Part shown: one piece after another, positions 1 through 4,994 of the stretch | Layout: each line of letters begins with the position of its first letter | Position numbering within the stretch: the stretch's first letter is position 1 | Source of the DNA: an uncultured Oscillospiraceae bacterium | GTDB lineage: Bacteria; Bacillota; Clostridia; Oscillospirales; Ruminococcaceae | Reading direction: 5' to 3' | Assembly: GCA_900543705.1 (NCBI GenBank) | Contig: UQSL01000093.1 | Coordinates: forward strand, 1-6,504 | DNA: 6,504 nt | Program-made: the position numbers and the translations under genes | Notes under the pieces: generated by a model | What the model saw: the letters and a program-made list of their open reading frames with translations, nothing else | Told to the model about the DNA's origin: nothing | Databases searched by the model: none

Positions 1-14
1 TGTCCATTGTCCAT
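1..14. repeat. Tandem 7-base repeat at the window edge
   Basis: TGTCCAT occurs twice in direct succession at the extreme left edge, downstream of copA. Whether the array continues outside the window cannot be seen. The 56 bases after the copA stop show no convincing terminator. Confidence 0.35.
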
Positions 15-56
15 TTTTACTGGTCCTGTTCAGACAAAACGGGGGTTGAATGATTA

Positions 57-2327
57 TCAGGCCTTGTTCTGTTTTTTATGAATCTTCTTGTCTTTGTTAA
101 AACGGTTGAGCCGCAGTGCATTAGTGACGACGGAGACGGAACTCAAAGACATCGCCGCAGCCGCAATCATCGGGTTGAGCAGCGGGCCGCCGAACAGATA
201 GAGTAGACCGGCTGCAACCGGGATGCCGATGGTATTGTAGCAAAACGCCCAGAACAGGTTTTGCTTGATGTTGCGCAATGTCGCATGGCTCAGACGGATA
301 GCAGTGACGACGTCCGAGATATCGCTCTTAACCAGGACAATGGACGCGGACTCGATGGCAACATCCGTTCCGGAGCCGATGGCGATGCCAACGTCCGACT
401 GGGCGAGGGCAGGAGCATCGTTGATGCCGTCACCGACCATGGCGACAAACTGTTTTTCCTGCATCAGGCTTTTGACCTTTTCGGCCTTATCCTGCGGCAT
501 GACCTCGGAGAGCACTTCGTCGATGCCGACCTGTTTGGCAATGGCGTTCGCCGTGCGGGCGTTGTCGCCGGTAATCATGACGGTCTTGATGCCCATCTCG
601 TGCAGCTCTTCAATCGTCTTGCGGCTGTTTTCCTTGATGACGTCCGCAACGGCGACAATCGCCGCGAGGGAGCCGTCGGTTGCAAGGAACATCGGGGTTT
701 TCCCCTGTTCTGCAAGACGTCTCGCCTGTTCCTCAAAGCCTTCGAGGGAAATTCCCTGCTGAAGCATCAAAGCGCGGTTGCCGAAGTACAACATTTTGCC
801 GCTGACAGTCACTTTGATGCCAAGCCCGGTCAGGGATTCAAAGCTGTCGATGGGGGAGCAGGGGAGACCTTTGTCCTTTGCACTGTTCACGATCGCTTCG
901 CCGAGCGGGTGCTCACTCCCCTGTTCTGCACTGGCGGCAAGGGCCAGAATCTCATCCGGATCCTGCTCGGTGATGACGTCCGTAACGTAGGGTTTTCCTT
1001 CGGTGATCGTGCCGGTCTTGTCAAAGACGATGGTAGTCACCTTATGGGCGATTTCCAGCGCCTCTGCGTTTTTAAAGAGCACACCGTTTTCCGCACCTTT
1101 CCCGGTACCGACCATGATAGCGGTTGGGGTTGCAAGCCCAAGAGCGCAGGGGCAGGCGATGACCATGACGGAAACAAAGATACGCAGAACAAACGCGAAA
1201 TCCTTGCCGGATATCAGCCAGACCAGACTTACGACAAGCGCGATCCCCAAGACAATCATGACAAAGTAGCCGGAGATGACGTCCGCAATTTTTGCAATCG
1301 GGGCTTTGGAACCCTGTGCGTCCTCCACCAGGCGGATAATCTGGGAAAGGGCCATATCCTTGCCGACCTTGGTCGCCTTGAATTTGATGTAACCATTTTT
1401 GTTGATGCTCGCGCCCACAACGGAATCACCGACGGTCTTTTCGACCGGAAGGCTCTCGCCGGTGAGCATGGATTCGTCGATAGAGGTAGTTCCCTCGATA
1501 ATTTCCCCATCGACCGGAATTTTCTCGCCCGGTTTGACGACGATGGTATCCCCGACGACGATTTGTTCGAGCGATATCTCAATCTCCTCGCCGTTTCGGA
1601 TGACATGGCCGGTCTTGGGGGCAAGCCCCATCAGCTTTTTGATGGCGTCGCCGGTACGCCCTTTAGAGCGGGCCTCCATGTATTTGCCGAGCATGACGAG
1701 GGTAATGATGGTGGCGGCGGATTCAAAGTAGAGGTTGTGCGCCGCCATGTGGTCGCCCTGGAAAATCTGATACACCGAGTAAAGGCTGTAGCCGAAAGCC
1801 GCCGTGGTGCCGATGGCAATCAGGGAATCCATGTTGGCCGTACCGTGAAACAGCGCGGGATATCCGATGGTGAAAAACTTATATCCTGCAATCAGTACCG
1901 GAAGGCATAAAATCAGCTGGGTGACTGCAAATACCCTTGAGTGCTCCATGGGGTCAAGCAGGGAACTCGGATAGGGCAAGGTGACAAATGTGATCATCGG
2001 CGCCATCGCGATGTAGAGCAGGGGAACGGTAAAGAGAATCGAGACAATCAGCTTGATTTTTGCAACCTGCTGTTCATGCTGTTTTCGTTCCTGATTCTTC
2101 TGGGCGGTATCCTGATTTTCGTCGATGACAGAAAAACCGGTCTTTTCTACGACATGCTTCAAATCCTCCAGCGTCAGCGCGCCTTCGTCAAAGACAACTT
2201 GTGCGCGTTCGGTGGCAAGATTGACAGTGGCCTGCGAGATGCCCTCGGTTTTTTTGAAGGCGCGCTCCAGCCCGGCCGAACAGGCGGCGCATGTCATCCC
2301 GCCAATCTTCATCGATACTGTTTTCAT
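57..2327 (-). CDS. copA: Cu(I)-exporting P1B-type ATPase, CopA
   Basis: This 756-residue inner-membrane pump uses ATP to move Cu(I) out of the cytoplasm. One heavy-metal-associated domain comes first (residues 1-70, GMTCAAC with Cys13 and Cys16). It is followed by a charged linker, a cluster of membrane helices (about 90-225), the actuator domain with TGES (289-292), and the CPC ion-binding motif in a membrane helix (392-394). The phosphorylation loop has DKTGT (Asp436), the SEHPLGEA nucleotide-binding motif (471-478), TGDN (586-589) and GDGIND (632-637). The last helices have YN (697-698) and MSLSS (726-730), which together with CPC mark the Cu(I) class rather than Zn/Cd pumps. Length is normal and no key residue is missing. 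The start is set by GAGGAG eight bases before ATG; an internal Met6 is less likely. It is the last gene of an arsR-copZ-copA operon, 59 bases after the chaperone gene. Silver may also be exported. Confidence 0.97.
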   Translation of the reverse strand: MKTVSMKIGGMTCAACSAGLERAFKKTEGISQATVNLATERAQVVFDEGALTLEDLKHVVEKTGFSVIDENQDTAQKNQERKQHEQQVAKIKLIVSILFTVPLLYIAMAPMITFVTLPYPSSLLDPMEHSRVFAVTQLILCLPVLIAGYKFFTIGYPALFHGTANMDSLIAIGTTAAFGYSLYSVYQIFQGDHMAAHNLYFESAATIITLVMLGKYMEARSKGRTGDAIKKLMGLAPKTGHVIRNGEEIEISLEQIVVGDTIVVKPGEKIPVDGEIIEGTTSIDESMLTGESLPVEKTVGDSVVGASINKNGYIKFKATKVGKDMALSQIIRLVEDAQGSKAPIAKIADVISGYFVMIVLGIALVVSLVWLISGKDFAFVLRIFVSVMVIACPCALGLATPTAIMVGTGKGAENGVLFKNAEALEIAHKVTTIVFDKTGTITEGKPYVTDVITEQDPDEILALAASAEQGSEHPLGEAIVNSAKDKGLPCSPIDSFESLTGLGIKVTVSGKMLYFGNRALMLQQGISLEGFEEQARRLAEQGKTPMFLATDGSLAAIVAVADVIKENSRKTIEELHEMGIKTVMITGDNARTANAIAKQVGIDEVLSEVMPQDKAEKVKSLMQEKQFVAMVGDGINDAPALAQSDVGIAIGSGTDVAIESASIVLVKSDISDVVTAIRLSHATLRNIKQNLFWAFCYNTIGIPVAAGLLYLFGGPLLNPMIAAAAMSLSSVSVVTNALRLNRFNKDKKIHKKQNKA

Positions 2328-2352
2328 CTGGTACTCTCCTCAAAAAGCGGCG

Positions 2353-2379
2353 TCCGCCCACCTGTTGTCAGGCGGCGGA
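2353..2379 (-). other. Intergenic stem-loop between copZ and copA
   Basis: TCCGCC (2353-2358) pairs with GGCGGA (2374-2379) and CCTG (2361-2364) with CAGG (2369-2372) around a four-base loop, with a small asymmetric internal loop. On the minus strand a run of five T (2342-2346) follows seven bases later, so weak termination or 3'-end protection of the chaperone mRNA is possible. This would favour chaperone over pump synthesis, but that effect is inferred. Confidence 0.45.
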
Positions 2380-2386
2380 TAGGGAT

Positions 2387-2593
2387 TTATTCCGAGATGG
2401 AGAAGCCGGTGTTTCTGACTACTTCATCAATTTTCGCCATATCAGGCTCGCCGTCACATTCGATCACGGCTTTTTTGATTTCGTAGGAAACCGATGCGCT
2501 CTTGACAAAGCTCAGGTCTTCGAGTGCGCCTTCGAGTCCGAGCGCGCAGCCGTTGCAGTGCATACCTTCGATGTTCAAAGTGATTGTTTTCAT
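2387..2593 (-). CDS. copZ: CopZ-like copper chaperone (single heavy-metal-associated domain)
   Basis: This is a 68-residue cytoplasmic ferredoxin-like metal-binding domain with GMHCNGC (Cys13, Cys16), expected to bind Cu(I) and pass it to the neighbouring pump. The frame opens upstream at 2620, but that ATG has no good ribosome site. GGAG seven bases before the ATG at 2593 favours this start, which also puts the metal motif in exactly the same register as in the first domain of the CopA homologue next door (both start MKT and have the motif at 10-16). The rest of the fold is complete, ending in the usual TGF near residue 63. Acidic residues are common (EGALEDL, ECDGEPD). It sits between the regulator and pump genes, with 88 and 59 base gaps that both contain stem-loops. 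The small size and position fit CopZ; a mercury-binding MerP role is unlikely without mer genes. Confidence 0.92.
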   Translation of the reverse strand: MKTITLNIEGMHCNGCALGLEGALEDLSFVKSASVSYEIKKAVIECDGEPDMAKIDEVVRNTGFSISE

Positions 2594-2618
2594 CATTTTT
2601 CTCCATTTCCCCGGCGGC

Positions 2619-2673
2619 AAAAAAATATAGGGACACCTAGCTTCCCGCCTGCAGCCGGATGGACGGGAGGTGT
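2619..2673 (-). terminator. Possible partial terminator/attenuator between arsR and copZ
   Basis: On the minus strand ACACCTCCCG (2664-2673) pairs with CGGG (2644-2647) and AGGTGT (2633-2638), with a five-base bulge in the 3' arm. The sequence then runs CCCTATA into seven T residues (2619-2625). The stem is interrupted and the T run begins seven bases late, so it is weaker than a full intrinsic terminator. It may reduce read-through from the regulator into the chaperone gene or act as an RNA processing or stability element. Confidence 0.4.
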
Positions 2674-2681
2674 GCTTTGAT

Positions 2682-3014
2682 TTATCGACAGCGCTTGATG
2701 TTACAATTGCATTTTGCGTTTTTTACCGGACAGGATTCCGGGCAAGATAAAATGTGGGAGATGAAATCCCCAAATTCCTTTACACGTGGAACGCTCAGCT
2801 TGTAATACATCATCTTGTTTTCCTTGCGGCATTCCACCAAACCCACATCACACAGGATTTTCATGTGGTGGCAGAGTGTCGGCTGGGAAATCTCGATCTG
2901 CTCCAGGATGCTGTTGGTGGACATCTCCTGGCAGGAAAGCATATTGACAATTCGCAGGCGGTTGGAATCGGACAATGCTTTAAACGCGAGGGCCTGTGTG
3001 TCAAACGGTTCCAT
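2682..3014 (-). CDS. ArsR/SmtB-family metal-responsive repressor with Cys-rich tail
   Basis: This 110-residue winged-helix protein is expected to repress its own operon and release DNA on binding metal. The fold is clear: an N-terminal helix with ALSDSNRLRIVNML (13-26), the recognition helix SQPTLCHHMKIL (43-54), and the wing around ECRKENKMMYYKL (61-73). Nine cysteines occur in 110 residues: Cys28 at the start of helix 3 where ArsR/CadC-type sensors often place a ligand, Cys48, Cys55, Cys62, and a tail cluster at 91, 95, 102, 104 and 109. The ribosome site GGAGG lies six bases before the ATG. It is the first gene of a copper operon, which makes Cu(I) the likely inducer, although Firmicute copper operons are more often run by CsoR or CopY. 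Sensing of Cd, Zn, As or Ag cannot be excluded from sequence. No gene symbol is given because the ligand is not certain. Confidence 0.93.
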   Translation of the reverse strand: MEPFDTQALAFKALSDSNRLRIVNMLSCQEMSTNSILEQIEISQPTLCHHMKILCDVGLVECRKENKMMYYKLSVPRVKEFGDFISHILSCPESCPVKNAKCNCNIKRCR

Positions 3015-3030
3015 ATGGGGCCTCCTTTAT

Positions 3031-3050
3031 CTATTGATGACCATCTATAA
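3031..3050. promoter_or_regulatory. Operator 2: degenerate copy of operator 1 over the start site
   Basis: CTATTGATGACCATCTATAA matches the central 20 bases of the upstream palindrome (3064-3083) at 14 of 20 positions, and its own two halves are complementary at 7 of 10. It lies just downstream of the -10 and covers the predicted start of transcription. Together the two sites bracket the -10 element, about 33 bp (three helical turns) apart. Confidence 0.55.
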
Positions 3051-3052
3051 GT

Positions 3053-3081
3053 AATATAATCAAACTATTGACGATTGTCAA
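3053..3081 (-). promoter_or_regulatory. SigA-type promoter of the arsR-copZ-copA operon
   Basis: On the minus strand a perfect -35 TTGACA (3076-3081) is separated by 17 bp from the -10 TATATT (3053-3058). The predicted transcript start is near 3046, giving a leader of about 32 bases before the regulator's ATG. The -35 lies in the right arm of a perfect palindrome, and a second similar motif covers the start site, so a strong promoter appears to be held off by repression. Confidence 0.85.
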
Positions 3082-3087
3082 TAGTTT
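3062..3087. promoter_or_regulatory. Operator 1: perfect 11+4+11 inverted repeat
   Basis: AAACTATTGAC and GTCAATAGTTT are exact reverse complements separated by GATT. The core TATTGAC/GTCAATA has the layout of ArsR/SmtB operators (an A/T-rich step, TGA, short spacer, TCA). It overlaps the -35 and much of the spacer of the operon promoter, so bound repressor would block RNA polymerase. The regulator encoded immediately downstream is the obvious ligand; that link is inferred. Confidence 0.8.
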
Positions 3088-3632
3088 ATTGTAAGATTTT
3101 TATAATGGAGAAAATGAAAGTAAATCTTGCTATGCAAAGTGGAGCCTAAACGAGTAAATCACAGTTTTCCCAATTGATTGTGCCGAAGGCGCAGACGGAT
3201 AGGGGTATAGCAAGCCCTGCGAAAGAGTGAATTTGCAAACAACGTTAGTATCCAACAATCCGGGACTGGTTATACATGGCTGTATTTTGAAGAAAGTATG
3301 CGGAACAAAAGACAGGATACTTGATTTATCATGTTTTTGGGGTTATTTTCTTTTCAAGAAAAGGGGGAAGGATTATACAGGAAACAGCAATCCAGAGTAG
3401 GCAGTCTGTTGTCCCGTTCGATAAAATCCGGATGGAGAAAAACTCTTTCTGCGGACGGCATTGCGGCAGTTCAATGATGGGAAAGGTACCTAACGGATAG
3501 GAATACTTCCTTTCCCGGCGGTTACGCCGAATGGGCTTGGTCATGCCGCGTCCCTCCCTTCCTTTTCAGGATAGCGGAGGAAGCGCACAAAAAACAGGGA
3601 AAAATCTCTTGAGCGGAACTTTTCCAGAAACA
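3088..3632. other. Gene-less structured region
   Basis: No frame here gives a recognisable protein or a credible start with ribosome site. The sequence contains several perfect short inverted repeats: TTTTCTT/AAGAAAA (3346-3352/3356-3362), AGAAA/TTTCT (3436-3440/3446-3450), GGGAAAGG/CCTTTCCC (3479-3486/3509-3516) and CGGCG/CGCCG around GTTA (3516-3529). A nine-base word, ACGGATAGG, occurs twice, about 300 bp apart. A perfect TATAAT (3101-3106) faces away from the copper operon but its nearest -35-like element (TTGTCA, 3075-3080) is 20 bp away. The region may be a decayed mobile element or a structured RNA; I recognise neither. Confidence 0.4.
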
Positions 3633-3666
3633 AACACCGGAGGCCGTCTTTTACGCCTCCGGTGTT
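3624..3666 (-). terminator. Likely intrinsic terminator, minus strand
   Basis: A perfect 12-bp stem, AACACCGGAGGC (3633-3644) with GCCTCCGGTGTT (3655-3666), closes a ten-base loop that can add two more pairs. Reading the minus strand the stem runs into TTTGTTTCT (stem end plus tract), whereas the plus-strand exit ACTTATTAGG is poorer in T. It would end any transcript from the lysR side or from the short transcription unit just upstream of it. Confidence 0.65.
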
Positions 3667-3695
3667 ACTTATTAGGGTTAAGCCGCTTTGAGTTA

Positions 3696-3791
3696 TTACA
3701 GTCTACCAGCTTTATGCAAGGAGGCGGCCAAGTTGATTTCAGGCTTTGCATGAAGCATTTTGTTGCGGGTTATATTGAGGATATTACCCAT
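3696..3791 (-). CDS. Candidate 31-residue ORF of unknown function
   Basis: This short open frame starts MGNILNITRNKM and ends LAASLHKAGRL. AAGG lies seven bases before the ATG, and the stop is followed 29 bases later by a perfect 12-bp terminator-like stem. An extended -10 element lies about 40 bases upstream. The peptide is basic, has no cysteine, no signal peptide and no membrane segment, and matches no family I recognise. It could be a real small protein, the tail of a decayed gene, or a chance ORF inside a small RNA. A frame this short is expected by chance, so only its position between promoter-like and terminator-like signals supports it. Confidence 0.25.
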   Translation of the reverse strand: MGNILNITRNKMLHAKPEINLAASLHKAGRL

Positions 3792-3828
3792 ACTCCGACC
3801 TTCTCTTCCTCAAATCAGAAAAGAGGGA

Positions 3829-3837
3829 TTTATACCA
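3829..3837 (-). promoter_or_regulatory. Possible extended -10 promoter downstream of lysR
   Basis: On the minus strand TGGTATAAA gives an extended -10 (TG, one base, TATAAA). The nearest -35-like hexamer, TTGATT (3854-3859), is 19 bp upstream, which is long, so function would depend on the TG element. It would start a transcript near 3822 that runs into the stem at 3633-3666, about 195 bases in all. Confidence 0.35.
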
Positions 3838-3839
3838 TA

Positions 3840-3866
3840 GGAAAAATGAGTATAATCAATTTTTCC
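3840..3866. repeat. 8-bp inverted repeat spanning the lysR stop codon
   Basis: GGAAAAAT (3840-3847) and ATTTTTCC (3859-3866) are exact reverse complements around an 11-base loop that contains the lysR stop codon (3856-3858). In RNA from the minus strand the 3' arm is ATTTTTCC, so it could form a weak A/U-rich terminator for lysR; as DNA it could be a binding site beside the possible promoter that follows. Confidence 0.45.
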
Positions 3867-4803
3867 CCTGTCCGATTTTTATATCCTCACAGGGTTTTTC
3901 CTCCCATAGCAGGGCAAGAGCATCGTTTTTGGAATAGCCCTTTGCGAGCTCGATGAAGTGGGTCAACGGGGCGGAGAGAAACTTGTTTTTGTGGTAGGCC
4001 AGGCTGAAGCTGCGTTTCCACCGGCAGTCCTCGACCGGGACAATGTGGATGTGCCCTTCCTTAAGTTCCTGTTCGATGGCGCGAATGGAGATGACCGAGA
4101 GCCCTCGGTTTTGCATGACCGCCTGCTTGATGGTGTCCGCATTGGTACAGGTCCACTTTTCCCGTACCGAATAGCCCTTTGCCGCCATCGAGTTGAGAAA
4201 TAAAGAACGGGTTCCGCTGCCTTCCTCCCGCAGAATAAACGGCTCTTTGCTCAGTTCTTCGAGAGAGACGCACTCAAGCTTTGCAAAGGGATGCTTGTCT
4301 GAACACACGAGTACCAGATAATCCTCGATGACCGGGGTACTGATGAGATCCTGGTTTTGAACACTGCCCTCCACGAGCGCAATGTCGAGATCGTTTGCGA
4401 GCAGCCCCTCCTCAATAGTTTTGGTGTTATTGATGCATACGCTGATATCCGATTTCGGGCAGCGCTCCTCAAGCATGCTGACGATATCTCCGATGACACA
4501 GGAACCGACGGTGACGGTCGCTCCGACGCGCACAGGAGGATTTAAATCGGAACGGGACATCGCGTTTTCCAGGTCATCAAGTGCCGCGATGACCTGCTTT
4601 GCATATTGCAGCAGGACTTTTCCCTCGCTTGTGATGTGCAGGGATTTCGGAAAACGCTCAAACAAGCGGACTTTATAGTGGCTTTCCAGCTCGGAAATCG
4701 TCTGGCTCACGGTCGGCTGGGAGATATAGAGGTTTGCAGCCGCCTTGCTCATCTTCCCGCAGCGCGCGACTTCAATGAAAATCTTTAGGTGCCGAATGGT
4801 CAT
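3856..4803 (-). CDS. LysR-family transcriptional regulator (CysL-like)
   Basis: This 315-residue regulator has an N-terminal winged helix-turn-helix (residues 1-60, with MSKAAANLYISQPTVSQTISELE at 18-40 and LFERFPKSLHITSEG following). A linker helix comes next, then a periplasmic-binding-protein-like effector domain from about residue 92, including DIALVEGS. The start is supported by GAAGG seven bases before the ATG. The overall pattern (MTIRHLKIF start, ALVEG motif) resembles the CysL/CbbR-like branch, which often controls sulfur or carbon assimilation genes, but the effector cannot be read from sequence. It is divergent from the flavin reductase gene across a 191-bp gap, the usual arrangement in which a LysR protein activates its neighbour and represses itself. 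Length is normal for the family and the domains look intact. Confidence 0.93.
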   Translation of the reverse strand: MTIRHLKIFIEVARCGKMSKAAANLYISQPTVSQTISELESHYKVRLFERFPKSLHITSEGKVLLQYAKQVIAALDDLENAMSRSDLNPPVRVGATVTVGSCVIGDIVSMLEERCPKSDISVCINNTKTIEEGLLANDLDIALVEGSVQNQDLISTPVIEDYLVLVCSDKHPFAKLECVSLEELSKEPFILREEGSGTRSLFLNSMAAKGYSVREKWTCTNADTIKQAVMQNRGLSVISIRAIEQELKEGHIHIVPVEDCRWKRSFSLAYHKNKFLSAPLTHFIELAKGYSKNDALALLWEEKPCEDIKIGQGKN

Positions 4804-4842
4804 ACGATTGCCTTCTCTCTGTTTGAGTTATAATCCCAGTAT

Positions 4843-4867
4843 TTTAGTAGTGTATCAAAAAACTAAA
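4843..4867. promoter_or_regulatory. Candidate LysR binding site
   Basis: TTTAGT (4843-4848) and ACTAAA (4862-4867) form an inverted repeat with a 13-base gap. Its centre is about 70 bases before the predicted transcript start of the divergent reductase gene, close to the position usual for LysR recognition sites, and it also lies in the leader or promoter of lysR itself. Six-base arms can arise by chance in A/T-rich DNA. Confidence 0.4.
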
Positions 4868-4891
4868 TCCATCCCATTACATAATACTATT

Positions 4892-4919
4892 TTGTCAATC
4901 ATCCGGCAAGTGTTATAAT
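4892..4919 (+). promoter_or_regulatory. Promoter of the flavin disulfide reductase gene
   Basis: TTGTCA (4892-4897) is separated by 16 bp from a perfect -10 TATAAT (4914-4919), which is preceded by TG and one base as in extended -10 promoters. The predicted start is near 4926, leaving a leader of about 70 bases before the ATG at 4995. Confidence 0.75.
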
Positions 4920-4931
4920 TGAAATAACCGT

Positions 4932-4966
4932 GCGGGAAAGCAGATAAAACACTCCGCTCTTCCCGC
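4932..4966 (+). other. Stem-loop in the 5' leader of the reductase gene
   Basis: GCGGGAA (4932-4938) pairs with TTCCCGC (4960-4966), extended inward by AGC/GCT (4939-4941/4956-4958) with one bulged base, giving about ten pairs and a 14-base loop. It starts a few bases after the predicted transcript start and ends before the ribosome site. No T run follows, so it is not a terminator; it could stabilise the mRNA 5' end or be part of a regulatory leader. Confidence 0.45.
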
Positions 4967-4994
4967 CGTGGACAAGGGAAAGGAGTCCTTTAGC

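Noticed and set aside
261..1910. 549-codon open frame on the plus strand
   Set aside because: It lies fully antisense to copA, whose protein carries every P1B ATPase motif. The antisense product shows no recognisable domain, and long antisense frames are common opposite G/C-biased codon third positions.
2594..2620. Upstream ATG for the CopZ-like gene
   Set aside because: The nine extra residues (MPPGKWRKM) include the real ribosome site GGAG, and the chaperone fold begins at the downstream ATG.
3114..3149. 11-codon ORF just downstream of TATAAT
   Set aside because: The ATG is only seven bases after the -10 and three bases after GGAG, so neither transcription from that -10 nor translation is well placed.
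3329..3544. 71-codon open frame on the minus strand
   Set aside because: It runs through several inverted repeats, lacks a good ribosome site, and the product resembles nothing I know.
3088..3632. Group II intron or CRISPR array in the gene-less stretch
   Set aside because: No intron-encoded reverse transcriptase, no domain V-like hairpin and no regularly spaced direct repeats were seen.
3531..3956. 141-codon open frame on the plus strand
   Set aside because: It crosses the 12-bp terminator stem and runs into the 3' end of lysR antisense. There is no ribosome site and no recognisable domain.
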